Source: Sipunculus nudus | Lineage: Eukaryota > Annelida > Sipuncula > Golfingiida > Sipunculidae | Assembly (NCBI GenBank): GCA_026874595.1 | Contig: CM049318.1 | Coordinates: 20,309,456-20,373,455 of the forward strand | DNA: 64,000 nt | Direction: 5' to 3' | In this document: positions 48,197 to 61,249 of the stretch, in pieces | How the letters are laid out: each line of letters starts with the position of its first letter | Numbering within the stretch: position 1 is the first letter of the stretch | Made by a program: the position numbers and the translations under genes | Notes under the pieces: model-generated | Databases searched by the model: none | The model's input: only the letters and a program-made list of their open reading frames with translations | What the model was told of the DNA's origin: nothing

Positions 48197-49760
48197 GGCA
48201 GTGGCGTAGCTGAGGGTGGGGGGTTAGATTGGGGGGGGGGGGGTGCCGCCCCGGTTTGGGTCTGCTGATTTTATAAGCCAGTCCCAGTACTTCTCTTTGT
48301 ACCCCTTTGTATCAATGCCTCTCTCATCAGATGCCCATAGGATTCTTATGAAAGTGTCGTTTGTCAGGCCAGCAACTGTGAAGAAGCTACCCTGCTGAGT
48401 CCTGGGTCCAAGTACCACATGTAAGTCTGGAAAATAACTCCAACATTTTGGCTCTGATTTCACCCCCGTCTTTGCCACTTCTTGACCACTCGATGGCAGT
48501 GCAAAATATAGGTGTGAAATATCAGAACCCCAGAGAAAAAAATAACTTTCACCTAACATAAATGCCATCAATGCAAGAAAAAGTGCCTTATTCAGACATT
48601 TTGTGATAACTCATGATGCCGTATGTAGATAAACAAGCTTGTATACATCCGTCAAATATTGGCTTTATGAGAAATTTTCTGAAGAGGCACTACTTCCAGT
48701 TTATTATTATATACTGCAGGTAGGCCAGGAATTACATAAGTTTTATAGAAAAGGGAAGGTGAATAGCCGGCTTTAAAATCAAACTGATTGTGCCTTTTCG
48801 CCCTCTCCTGTTAGCACTCTTCCGTCAGCTACTGTTGTTTATGCCTGTTTGCATGTTCCGCTCTTTTCACAGCTTTTCTAAGATATAACAGGTCTGATTT
48901 TCACGAATTATGGTTTATACGAACAAGTTTCGGATACCACAATAAAATGGTGGCACTACCTGTACATTTGACGATTTTATTTGTATTTCTTGAAAAGTAC
49001 ATTTTGATTATATTAACCTACCAAGAAGTCTTGATGTAACTAACCCGAAAATGAAAGGATGTTCATTATTCCCAAGTTGCGAATCTTTTCCTTACCATTA
49101 TCATTAAATAATAGTTCATGTATTTAAGTTGAGCGGAATGAGAATCTGTCGTGTATTAGCTGACTTTATTGCAAAAGTGATAATATATATAATATTTTGA
49201 GAGTGAGTCGGTCAGGGTTAGACGGAAATACCCGACATTCTGTCCGATCACTGCAATTATAAGTACAGAAAACATTTTTTACGTGACACTTATTAATGTT
49301 AATTCATGGTGTAAATAACATGTAAAACCTGGTCAACTTTGCTGCATAAGAAGCTCAGTGTTGACACTAGAAAATTATAAAAATAAATGGCAGCCAGAGG
49401 CCAGTTAATTGATTCTAAACCCATTGATGTAACTATATATAGTTGGTGTCAATATATTATGCATGAGACATGGCTCTTAATAAAAAAATTATATATTCAC
49501 ATAGTAAAAAAGTATTGAATCGCATTTATCAATGTATCGCCCATGCCAGTTCAAGCAATTACCAATGGTCAGTTGACGTCATTATATTGCCCATAAAACC
49601 TGTAAATCCCGTAAAAACAGGATTTACAAAAAAAGACAGTGGGCTGGGCTTTAAGCTTGAAACCCCGGTTTTCTCCAACCCTGGGGTCGTTGCCCCCTCG
49701 TGGATGGCGTGCACCCCTTGGTGCCCACTGGTCATTTACGCCCTGCTACGCCACTGTTAT
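48197..49760. mobile_element. Segment bounded by inverted CAGTGGCGTAGC ends, possible DNA transposon
   Basis: The left end reads CAGTGGCGTAGC at 48197 and the right end is its reverse complement, GCTACGCCACTG, at about 49749-49760, each next to a C/G-rich stretch. No matching target duplication was found, so the two ends may belong to separate copies. A 115-residue minus-strand frame (48571-48224) starts inside; it contains no recognised domain. Confidence 0.35.
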
Positions 49761-49988
49761 AGTAAATCATATGCTAATTCTGATATCAGTTGACACGCCT
49801 AATCAATGGCTTGGTAGTGACACACTCATCAGATAAAGGGTTACAATTATGAGACATCAGATAACCCTAGGGTCCTGATGTTCTAGTACGGGTGGTATGC
49901 ACTGTTTGTTTAGTTCAAAGATTAAAAAGAGGGTAGTTTAGGCAGGAGTCTTTGTTAGGTGCATGTGCGGGCTTACCAAATCTTTGAA

Positions 49989-51349
49989 ATGGCAAAGTTT
50001 TCAGATTTCGAGATCACAATCAGACCACTCCAAGCCCAGGAGGTTCCCAAACTACAGCAGCTGCTACACACAGAAGATTTCAACTACAGCAGTGACTATA
50101 CCGAGTTCTGTCGCAAACTATCAAAGGGATGTTTCTTGGTGGCGGTCGGAAAGGATGGCGAGATCATCAGTAATTTAAATTTATTTATGTGGTAGACTTT
50201 TCTCAAATGTTTATTAGACAAATTACTTACATGCCCTAACTACATGTGTATGAACCAATAAATATCTTGATTTAGAGTTACCTCATGCAAATATATTTGA
50301 AGACGCAAATTATTAATTATTCCTTGTAAACACAATGCAACTATTAAAAGAGAGATAACAATGAGGTTATTTCATCACCTTTGTACTAAACCGGTAGCCA
50401 ATTAAATGTAATAATGTCCTTTCAGTTATATTATTATATGACCGTATCTATTACGTACCAGAGGTATTAAAATTAGCAGGTTCTTCTTCCTATGTACAAA
50501 CAAAAAATGATGAAAAATTATTTTTTTTAATATAATGATGAAAAAAAATACTATTTATTTTGAAAAAAAGAGTCATTAAAGAAACATTACCTCCATTATA
50601 TAACGGTCTTTGAAAAGCCTTAGAGATACATTTTTGTTTCAGGTCACTGTGGGGGTACTTACATCAGTACAGAATTGGGCTTTATAGCATATTTCATCAC
50701 ACAACCTAGATACAGAAGAAAAGGGATCGGGAGGCAGGTCTTACAGGCTTGTATGAAGGCATTTGGAGATATCAATGTGGGCTTAAAAAGTCGGGCGGAT
50801 AAACAGGTAATCTACTTATCGGTGGGGTTTAGGGTGTCCTCTTTTTATGTAACTAACATCGTAGGGGCATTTAAAATGGACAGACTATCAAAAATGCTTT
50901 CTGGTTATGACGTGAAAATCGTAGACCTCGATCACGTCCACATTGCTGCTTTGGAAGAGTATGATGATAGTGTTCATAACATTCCGCGGCATGATTTTCT
51001 GAAGAAATGGTTGAGAAGAGATTATAACGTATGTAAAGTAGCAATGGAAGGAGAGAAAATAGTAGGTTACGGCTGTATGTGGCCTACGACCTACGGTTAC
51101 AGGGTTATGCCTTTGTACGCCAACTCAAAATCTGCTGCTCTGATTTTATGGAAAGAATTCTGCAGCAAAGCGGCTCCTGGAGAATCAGTGCAGGTGGCGG
51201 CACCGTCGGAAAATGTTGAAGCTATCAAACTTTTCACAGACACAGTGGATCTTGTGAAACCTATGTATTACAGTGTGCAAATGTTCACCAAAGAGCATGT
51301 CAAGGTCAATCTGAATTCTGCTTATTCAATATGCAACGGCCTCATATGA
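49989..51349 (+). CDS. GNAT-family N-acetyltransferase (YitH/HolE-like), two exons
   Basis: Predicted soluble enzyme that transfers acetyl from acetyl-CoA to an unknown amine. Exon 1, 49989-50169; exon 2, 50643-51349. The GTAATT donor and TTTCAG acceptor join in phase 1 to restore a Ser codon, giving 295 residues. Residues 1-90 resemble the start of a GNAT fold (EITIRPL, then LVAVGKDGEII and GFIAYFITQP). The acetyl-CoA binding loop follows as YRRKGIGRQVL. After it comes LSVGFRVSSFYV and, from about residue 190, a second acetyltransferase-like half (VGYGCMWPTTYGYRVMPLYA) as in the DUF1248/Acetyltransf_18 proteins of invertebrates and bacteria. Start choice: an upstream in-frame ATG at 49959 would add 10 residues, but MAKFSDF fits the domain start better. 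A single short intron and no frame breaks suggest a functional gene. Confidence 0.85.
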
Positions 51350-52186
51350 CCCCTTCATATTTTTGTTTATATCTATCACTATACTAGAACGTCATAAGCA
51401 TATAGAAACAAGGGTTAATTATTTAAATATTTAAATTATCAATTGCAATGTAATAATGTTGTTTAAATGAAATATTCTACAGGAAAAAACTCCTGATTTC
51501 GCACCTGTTGTCCGGTCTGTTAGCCTCAGGGAGTGCTTAATGATCTGTCCTGCATACCACTTTATATTCTGGAACAATTGTATTTTTAAGTGACATATAT
51601 TTCTGACATGCTAAACAGAATATGGGGAACAAATATAAACGTCGGTCTTCATGCAGATATGCCTCTTTAATCCTCGCCAGCTTATGGGTTAATCAGGATT
51701 GACAAGAACAACCAAAGCAAGGACAACAATCTTTATTCGTGCTGTGTTAAACATTTAAGATGGTGGACCCACACTTCGAGAATGAACGCTACGGGGTCAC
51801 CCGTCGCCTCTTACACGCGATTTAACGCGCATGGGTAATTCCTAAATAAATGGTTAAGCCACTACTCTGATGTTGCACAACTAGTTGTACAAGTGTTGAA
51901 CTTTCCTGTAAATTGCACCGTCTGTAGATTTCACTACAACACTTTAGCCAATACAAGGGTTCCAATGTTGATAATTTATGGGCTCAAGATCACTTGTTTC
52001 TATCTGCCTCTGCTCAACTGTTATATGTCCTGCTCTTCGTTATCTGGACCATGTAATCTTCACAAAATTCTTGATCATTAAGTTCCTCTGCAATACCTGA
52101 AAACTTTTCAGATTTTTCTTTAAACAATAATTCTGCTGATGGACCACACGTGTACTCGCTTGTGCACGGAGATATATAAATATATA
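51350..52186. other. Downstream DNA of the acetyltransferase gene
   Basis: AT-rich; an AATAAA at 51845 is a possible but distant polyadenylation signal. No gene was recognised. Confidence 0.4.
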
Positions 52187-53103
52187 CAGTGAAACCTCGT
52201 TGTGTCGTTGTCGAAGAGACTGGTGAATTTACTTCGACACAACCGGAGTTCGAGACAACCGAGGTTCATTATATTCAACCTCCTTTAGCCTCGATTATAA
52301 TCGATAAATACTGCATATGTATAGGGCCTATATCATATAGTTCTTACAAATGTTTTCATGAAAGAACAACACAAATTTTATATACATTTTATTAATAATA
52401 AAAAACACATAAGTACCACCAAAATTAGCATTAGGTTAATCAAGAAAGTGAAATAAGAGCACATACATGTACGTGTATAAAAGCACCCAAATCAATAAAT
52501 GATTGGCTCAGATCATTATCAGTTCAACTCTATCCTAGACACATCAAAGGTAAGGATTGGATAATGTTTGGTTTATCAATAACTTCTCATTAATGCTTTG
52601 TCGGCGAGAGAAGAAAGGCATGTTCATGAGTGACTAATTGGCCAACGGACTAGGTATGTCAGCCATCGAGTAAGACGATGAGTAAGATCCTTGCCAATAT
52701 TGATTGTGTAATTGGTCATCGCGGCCGTAGGTATGATTGTTGGACCGTGCACAACTGTTGTCCAAACATTAAAGCGGCATGACCTTGAGTCGACAAAGCC
52801 ATCAAGCTTGATGAGTGAGAGTCTGGTCGGTATTAATTAATTAAGGCTGGTCATCACGGCCCCATCATGATTGACGGGCCCTGCACAACTATAATCCAAT
52901 CATGACTTCGAGTTAAGCGATAGAAATATTAGCTTGGGACCAACAAAACACCTCGACACATCCGGTATTTCGACACATCCGACTTCGACACAAGCGGAGT
53001 TAAATTAGTAAGGTTTTAACTATTTTTTGCAGGGACCCAACGTTCGACTTCGACACATGCGGGAATTCGACTTAACCGAGTTTGACACAACGAGGTTTCA
53101 CTA
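52187..53103. mobile_element. Non-autonomous pogo/Tigger-like transposon
   Basis: The left end CAGTGAAACCTCGTTGTGTC is matched by an inverted right end (GACACAACGAGGTTTCACT) with one change at the tip. TA dinucleotides flank both sides, as expected for Tc1/mariner-superfamily insertion. Subterminal words of the TTCGACACA type recur in both orientations. At 917 bp without a transposase frame it is a deletion derivative. The TIR start CAGTGNAACCTCG is typical of the pogo/Tigger group. Confidence 0.75.
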
Positions 53104-53809
53104 TATATATATATATCTTTGTTACCTGTTTTCCTCGGCCTGGACAGTTTCCATATGCTTAAGCAATGAACCAGATACCTTATGTCGTTATCTTATGCTG
53201 TGAATATTCTGCTAAAAGCTTCCTTGGTCTTATTCGTGCTTAATGTTTTCAGAATATCAAGTTCGTAAAAGTGACTAAAGTATCAGACGACAACAAAGAC
53301 ATAGTGATCTAATGGTGGTGACTCTAGTATGTCTCCAACATAATACACTATGCAGTTTTGTAAGTTTCACATGGATTCACCTGAGACACCTCAGTGCTTA
53401 TAAGGTATCCTTGACATCCTACTGCTGGATAGGTATGTAACTTTAATAGGAAATTTCAAGCAACACGCGCGAAAATATCCCTTGTATTAATGTAATAATC
53501 GATCATATGTCAAGTCTGATCTTTGGTCAGTCACTTCATGAGGTGTGGTGGAGTGAGCAATCATCTACACACATCTTTGCCAGGTACGCATAGCATTTTA
53601 CATAAAGGGTTAAATTAATATAAACAGAATAGCCTATAGTTGTAAAACCCCTCGAGTCATACCGTTCTGAAGAGTGCCGTACAAGGGTACGAAACTAATA
53701 AGTCAACACGATGCTTACAATCGTTTGATTCATTACACATGAAATATATTTATACGCTCTAGTTATACCATCGAGCACTTTGCCAGTGCATTGCAAACAG
53801 CCTAGAAAG

Positions 53810-53855
<46 letters not shown>

Positions 53856-54752
53856 ATAGATAGATAGATAGATATCGATAGATAGATAAACGGTAGCGAC
53901 TTTCAGTCTTGCTTAATCGGTCCCAACCCATTTAGATGTCTAAATTTGCAATGGAATCCTTATATTTTATGCAAAGTTAGTTTCCAGAACGTTTGACAAA
54001 ATCGAAAATTATCGAGTTATGAAAACGAAATGTCGATACGCAATACCGATATGTCGATAATATCACACACCTCTGCTTGTTTCTAGAGCATCTGATCACA
54101 TTGCCTGCTTGTTACGAACATTTAACTACATCATTATTTTCTAATAACATTTAATTTTTTACTTGTATGTCAGCAGGTGTGTGGTTGAGTGAATCACTGT
54201 TAACTTTATATAATAACCTATGTTTTTATTTAATTAAAATTAGTAATAATATAAGATATCATTTATTGCTAATGAGGAATTTGGGTGTCAAACAACTGAT
54301 ATGTGGCACAACTAAGAAAATAATAATATCAATAAAAAATAATAGTTATAATAATTAGACCGTGTAAAAAGCATATAATTAACGACTAGACAACATACTA
54401 ATGCATTACATATGCTTGTTGAACAAATGTACTGCACTGGGCATGGACGATTTGTTTTGCACATGATGGACTGTATTGGTCTTCCAGATTTCAACCATCT
54501 GATTGCTCCACTCAACGGATGCTGACTTCTCATCATGGTTTTAATCTAACTCAGTACCTTTAGACAATACATACTTTCAAAATTTTCTAAGTCTGTACCA
54601 ATTATACGTTCTGCAGTTTTCCTCGTTCTTTTTAATTTTTCTTTGTTAGTGACACTCAAATTACTCCACCGGCAGATAATACTGAAGGTTACCACACTTT
54701 TTACAACAGATGTGTATAACAAATTTAGTATTTTCTTATTAATATGAAAGCA
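53104..54752. other. Intergenic DNA with AT and GATA microsatellites
   Basis: (TA)n at about 53813-53850 is followed by (GATA)n to 53888. No gene was recognised; frames here reflect the repeats. Confidence 0.5.
53813..53888. repeat. AT microsatellite followed by GATA repeats
   Basis: (TA)n changes into (GATA)n with one break; tetranucleotide GATA tracts are common polymorphic markers. Confidence 0.95.
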
Positions 54753-55483
54753 TATACTGTGGAAGTGGTTAATTTGGCGTGTCTGAAATTTCGCGCATTT
54801 TTCATTTTATGGCATTAGCGCAGTTCGAATTTTCGCACATAATCGTATGTTAGGTAATAAACTGTGTATCAAATTATTAAAATATTTAAAAAAAAGACAG
54901 GTTTGTAACGTAACCTACATCCCACATAACAACCCTTGAGTGTGAACAATACGTAATAAATCAGGAATAATCATGTTTGATGATGCAATGGTACTGCAAC
55001 CAGCTACGTTGTTTGACATCTGAGTAAGTTGTAGAATTTCTCTACAACAACAACTGTGATTATACTAACCAGAGGCAGCTAACTATGTCCGAACAACAAA
55101 CAGAACTGACAATAGGTCGCAGGTCGCTCTCAGCTCAGTCGTACTTCAAAGCTATGGGAGGGGCTAGGGGTGTCTTAAAAGCCTACTTATTGTTTCAGAG
55201 TTGTTACGCCTAATCACTATAAATGAGAGGGATCTTTCTCGAGAAATCACTTGCTATGAACTCTTATGACATCATGACTAACATTCTGGTTATAGAAGCC
55301 TCAACTCAAGCGAACATGCATGGAGGGATTACCAGGGCCACATGACCGTGTGTCAGGCGAGAACTCTGTAATCTTCCGAACGATTGCATCGAATTTACGC
55401 GTGTTCTTATTTTAGTGCAAATCTAGCTCCCGCTAAAAACGCGTAAATTAAACCCCGCTAACAAAACCACTCCCATAGTATAT
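54753..55483. mobile_element. MITE with TATACTGTGG-type inverted ends
   Basis: The left end TATACTGTGGAAGTGGTT and the reverse complement of the right end TATACTATGGGAGTGGTT form imperfect terminal inverted repeats; both continue into GCG-containing words (TTTCGCGCA and TTTACGCG). About 730 bp, no transposase. Related by its ends to the elements at 18531 and 57931. Confidence 0.7.
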
Positions 55484-56640
55484 CAATATGAAGGCATATA
55501 TGAAATCATGAGCCTAATATATGAATATCAAGTGTAATAGTTTTTATATTACCTTATCTTTGTGCTGAAAAGAACAGATGTTACAAAACTTGCATGGAGG
55601 GCAGACGCCTTCAAATGCTCAGGTATTGTCACAATTCATATTAATATACTTACACGGCAGTGTTGGCTGTTTATCAAAGGCGAAATTAGTCTTTTCATCA
55701 TCATAATGGGTGCATCGAAATGGGCCAAATTTGCAAACGTTTCCTTATCTGATTGTTTCTTTCTTTAATAAATTATATTCTTAAAGAAGATATTATGCAT
55801 GCACCCACCAATACTCTTTCTTCAGCTTAATCTCACTTTAAATATATAACAGCCCCACACAATCAGTTTCATCTAACTTCAGTGTAACACCTGGACGGGG
55901 AACAAGAAACTTAACTAACTTGAGATCCTTCTAATAAATGTGCACATTCGTGCAATGGAAATCTGTATTCTAATGAACGGAATTCTCTCCCATGTGGGAG
56001 TTCCCTGTTTTGGAATGCTAACCAACCCGTGTTTGCATTAACGTATTCGGCCCATATTCCCAGGCACATTCGGGAATGCCACTTTACAGTTATGAACATA
56101 TCTGGATGCCATTCCTGAATTCTACTCACATGCCGGATCCACACTAAAATCTAATCCATTCTTCATTGGTCCATTCCTGAAATCCCCTGAAAATTTCACG
56201 AGATTCTGTTCATGATTATATGTGAGCTATGTTGTAAACACACACAAACACACAAACACACGATCTGGGATGAACTCATACCCTCCTGGTCGAGGAAATA
56301 GTAGCAAAATTCCTCCAAATGACCTGAACACCTACAATATAAAGATATGATTTGGGGAATCATTACTAAAGGGCCTGTACATCCCTCAAGGTTCTTTGGA
56401 ACCAACTATAATATTAACTAAGATTCCAAATAAATTTAAACAAGTGACCCATGGGTCATGACGCTCAGCCGACTGGCATGTTGACAATATGTCCTTGCAC
56501 AGGCAACTAATTAAGATAATGCAGGTAGCATCATCATTCAAGCATATTAGCTTAAGTCCATCAAGACCCATAAGCACCACAAATCTGAAAACAATCCAAC
56601 CAGCCTTTTCTAAAAATAAGGCAGTTTTTGAATAATTGCA
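55484..56640. other. Intergenic DNA, no gene recognised
   Basis: AT-rich; a CA-rich stretch occurs at 56236-56262. Short frames on both strands carry no domain signal. Confidence 0.4.
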
Positions 56641-57850
56641 TTATTTCCGGGGTGCTCAAACATACCCAAAAACTCTTAGAATATATGTCACAGTGACCCA
56701 ATTTCAGGTTTCTGGGGAGAACTTTTAAGAAACTCTCAGGATGTCAGAAGATTCTGGGTCCTATGGTTATGATTTGTGCCCTACTTTTGTATCAAATTTT
56801 CAATTATTCCCAAGGGTGCTTTTAAGCCCCACAGCTCAGAAAATATGGGTCACAGAGACTTAATTTCAAATTTCCAAGGAGACTTTTCATGGATCTCCTT
56901 GGATTTTAACTTAGAAGATTCTGGGTCCAATGGTTATGATTTGTGGCCTGCTTTGGTATTGATTTTTCAATTATGCTGGGGGTGCTTATAAATGAGCCCC
57001 ATAGCTCAGAGAATATGGGTAACAAAAAACTAATTTTTCATGGACCTCCCTGGATGTCAAGTAAGAAGATTCTAGGACCATAGGTAACAGTTATTGCCCT
57101 GTTAACAGATGACCACATCTTAAGAGGTCTCAAAAAGAGAGAAAAAATTCGTAAAAATTGAAAAAATACAGGTGGCACCACCAGGCTGTTGAAACTGATG
57201 AAACATTCCATGATCAATATCCATACAAAGAATCATTGTGATCAATGAAATTATTGTTCAGATAACTGAGATCTTGTATCAAATTTTCCATTATTCTGGG
57301 GGGTACTTCGGAGCCCCATAGCTTGAAGGATATTGGTAACAGAGATCTTATTTCAAGTTTTCAAGAAGACTTTCATGGGCCTCCCTGCATGTCCAGAGAC
57401 AAGATTCTAGATCCAGCTGTTACGATTTGTGCCCTGTTAACAGATAACTGCATCTTAAGTAGTCTCAAAAATAGAGAAACAAATTTGTAAAAACCGAAAA
57501 AATACAAGTGGCACCACCAGGCTGCTGAAACTGATGAAACATTCCATGATCAATATCCATGCAAAAAATTATGATGATCAATGCAATAGTTAGATACTTG
57601 AGCTTTTGTATCAAATTTTCCATTATTCTGGGGGGTACTTCGGAGCCCCATAGCTCAGAGGTTATGGGTAACAGAGACCTAATTTCAGGTTTTCATGGAG
57701 ATTTTTCATGGACCTCCCTAGATATGAAGTTAGAAGATTCCAGAACTAGCGGTTAAGATTTGTGCCTGGTTAACGGACAGACAGACGGACGGACAGACGC
57801 CGGACAAAGAGTGATCGCTATAGCTCAGATGACTTTCAGTCAGCTGAGCT
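56640..57850 (+). repeat. Tandem array of diverged 150-300 bp units with GGACGGACAGACG tail
   Basis: Units share GAAGATTCTGGGTCC-, AGCTCAGAGAATATGGGTAAC- and TTTTCATGGACCTCCCT-like blocks. Three short units (about 56640-57100) precede two longer ones (57110-57420 and 57425-57770) that add a GGTGGCACCACCAGGCTG block. The array ends in GACGGACGGACAGACGCCGG and ATCGCTATAGCTCA, a tail common in marine invertebrate repeats. Inverted relatives lie at 47576-48195. Confidence 0.75.
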
Positions 57851-57930
57851 AAAAACGGGATACTGGTTTATGTAACTTGTACGTGCTGTATTTTATCAGG
57901 TTTTGTCAGATCCATCCATATTCCAGGTCA

Positions 57931-58342
57931 ACAGTGTGGTTGGTTTTAAATTTCGTGAATTCCAATTTTCAGTGTTTCACAAGGGTTTCATTTTCGCGAT
58001 TTTCACCATATTAAAAAACTACACCGTTAAACCATTTTTTTTATTATTTATATCAAATAATATGCGCGACAAATCTTAATATTTGGAAGAGGAACTATTG
58101 GAAGATGGATCGTGTTTAAATCATGGCCCTTAATGGCAGGTTTTTTTGGAAGATCTGATATCATTTGTTATAGCAATGTTTGAACATTAAAATCTATTTT
58201 TATGTATACTAAATATCAGTCTTTCGACTTGCCTCCCACGGTGGAACCTCTTGTTCATGATAGTTTTATTTTCGCGATAATTCCCTTTTCGCGAAAATCG
58301 CGAATTTGAAACCCTCGCGAACATGAAGGCAAACCACGGTAA
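57931..58342. mobile_element. MITE with ACNGTGGTTNG ends and palindromic TTCGCG words
   Basis: The left end ACAGTGTGGTTGGTTTTAAA is mirrored at the right by the complement of ACCGTGGTTTGCCTTCATG, both followed by TTCGTGAA or TTCGCGAG. Near the right end is the near-palindrome TTTTCGCGAAAATCGCGAA. No coding frame. A fragment of the same family lies inverted at 18531. Confidence 0.65.
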
Positions 58343-58836
58343 TTGTGCGTGCGGCCCAAAGTGCGGACGGTATACAAATGAACTTTAAAAATCTAGCAGA
58401 AAACAACTTAAAGCTTGTATATTACCACACCTTCATAGTCAAAGACATATTAAAGGTCATCATACAAGTAAAATCCCATTTGTTTGACTGAAATATTCAT
58501 ATTCTTCAAATGTTCATATTTTATTTAAGTTTCATTTATTGTTTTTTTTTATTGTAAATTGTGATTGCATTTGTAATAATATTTTAAAAAATAAAAATAT
58601 GTATTATATTATGAATTCATGTTATCACGCCTCATGAATACCGATTCAACATACAAAATTTGTAGCTTACAGCATTAAGAGGAAAATAATGTTATTTTAT
58701 TTTAAATCCAGGCTATGTCCACTTCCTGACATTAAGTAAAAATTTAATCATTTATCTTATAAATTTTTAATGATATTTGTTATTTGTTCTTAGAGAACAA
58801 GAAATATACCAGTGGTGATATTATGTTAATTTTTAA

Positions 58837-58897
<61 letters not shown>

Positions 58898-61249
58898 AGA
58901 TATATTTTTGATATTATTTATTGCAAAATAAATTTGTGTTAGATGCAATGAAAACATAGATGTGAGTGCTATTTGTAAATTGTACATGGGCATAGGCACG
59001 CGCAGGGAAAAAATTAAAATATATGTTTTAAAGTAAACAGAATAGTCTTTTTACAAAATCGTCCCTTTGAAACTCAAGCATATATTTTCATTTAAAAAAC
59101 AGACACATTAAATATTCTTCTTGAAATAATCAGGTGATATAATTATTTATTTGAAAGTTAAAGTGTTCCTTTTATTTATTGTATTTTAAGTTTTGGATTG
59201 TTGTCATATTGGCTGAGAATTTTGGCATCAGTAAAGTGTTGTGTGATACGTTTGTGTTTATTTGTGTTATCATGCAAGCTGGCGATCTCAGTATTATTTT
59301 GGACCACTAGAATATTAGTTCCAGTAACAAATAGTTATTCTCACATTAATTTCTCTTACCCTGAACATTGAATATCACCAAAAAAATACATTTTATTTGT
59401 ACTTTAATGTCTAACACGGTGTACATGACAATCCCCCTCAACCCCCCCCCCCCCCCCCCTCCATGATGATTTACGTTCGTTATTAGTAATTATAATTGTG
59501 TACACCATCCGTACGCAAGAGTGTATATATATTTTTTTTTCAAATGTGATTTTTGAAATTTAAGTTACATTTAGTAATTCTTTGACTCTTGATGCAGGGT
59601 AGAACAATATTTGGAATTATACGGTACTTGAAGAAATTGTCTGATATAGTACACGTGCGCAAACGTGCCCTTTCCAAAAGTTGTATATTCAACTTATGTA
59701 TTTATTATTCATAAATTGGCAAATGTGTATTTAAGAGGGGTTTTAAGGGGTTACTTTTTATCTTGAACGCATTATCCCATCATTTTATTATTCTGTAATA
59801 AAGAAAGATGAATATAATAAATAAATTAGGCTTTTAGAATTTGATAACCAATATATTTGATATGTATGACCAAAATGCTCAAATTAATGCTAAAGTGCAA
59901 CGTTTTTCTTGGCGACGTCATCAAAGTTTTGAATAGCTTTATAAACAACCAAATTTAGGCCGATAAAGTCAATAAGTCAGAAAAATAAAGGTGCCTATTC
60001 ACCTACCTTTTGAAAAAGAATTTATGTGATAGCTGGCTACCTCTCTGTATATATTAATGATCTAAGGGTAATTATATTGGTTGTGAAAACTTCTTAAAAG
60101 GCCTTTGTTAGGGATGTATGAATTTATTTATCAACAAAATGTTTGTAAACACAGCAATGTTGACAAACAGGAAAAACATGTAACCTAAGGTCGTGGGTTG
60201 CATAAATGCGGAGGTGGAAAGGTCACTTGTTGGAAAACGCCATAGCTTATCTGGCTTGCTGCCAGATGCAATTGTAGAATTTGTTTTGATTATTTTAGCG
60301 GGTCCCAATATATTATAAACACGTTGAAATAAACAAAACAAGCAGCCTGTGTGCGGCGATATCCATGTTTTCTTGCCTATTTTAATAAAAGCTCCAAGGA
60401 GTTACCCGTAGGCCTAGTTTATCAAGATATCAGGTAGGTAGGTATATATAGGTAAAGGATAGGTGACTGGGCCCCTTTAAAACACATTCACCCATAATCA
60501 TAGAAAGAACGGGACTAACTACGGGCAGATTACTTGCAAAAAAATTACAGATGTCCAAAATTATTAATGTTTTAGAGGTAAAAATCCCGGAAGTATCTTG
60601 CTATAGCCCAGGACCCAATGCGATAAAACGATCGAAAACAAACTGGGTTGTAGTTAAATAATTACTTTCATCGTGTCCTTGACTATGATATTTTGCATAA
60701 TTAATAATATTTATGTTGATTTTTGTATGATTTAAGTTTAATTTATACACCCAAGGCCGCACGCGTTTTCGCATATTTTTTAACAGTGTGAATCTGCGTG
60801 CACTTTTTGGTGACAACCTATATTTCGGCACTGCGCGGAGGTTGAGTGTAAGATTCCCACGTGCTTCTATTTATTTGCCAACCGGAAGTAAACAAAAGGC
60901 TCTAAAAGTCGGAGAATACTCGGAAAGCTGGAGCCAGGGAACTGTTCACCTGATTGGTCTTTATCAGCGTATTTCATCTCCACTTGAAACTTGTTGAGTA
61001 ATTGATTATTTAGAGCCAATGTGGCTCTAGCCAGTATCTGCAATCAAGAAAGAACGAAATCTTTTGCAAATTTGCAGTTGATTAATGATAAACAAGATTA
61101 AGTTGACATCTTTATTAATATCAGGATATAAGGCCTACGGAATGCAATTTAAATAAAAGTCTACGGCGGATCGACTGATTTATTTTTAGATATTGCACGT
61201 AAAAATGCAAAACTGTGGATCTGGATAGACCTGGATCTCGAAAGTTAAA
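58343..61249. other. AT-rich intergenic DNA
   Basis: Contains (TA)n at 58838-58889 and a long C-run at 59443-59460. Base composition becomes more balanced with more CpG around 60750-60960. No gene was recognised. Confidence 0.45.
58838..58889. repeat. AT microsatellite
   Basis: Uninterrupted (TA)n followed by ACACACAC. Confidence 0.95.

Noticed and set aside
48224-48571. 115-residue minus-strand frame with a proline-rich end
   Set aside because: The end is the G/C-rich repeat terminus and no domain is recognisable; kept only as part of the possible transposon.
53695-53931. 78-residue minus-strand frame rich in Ile-Tyr
   Set aside because: Translation of the AT and GATA microsatellites.
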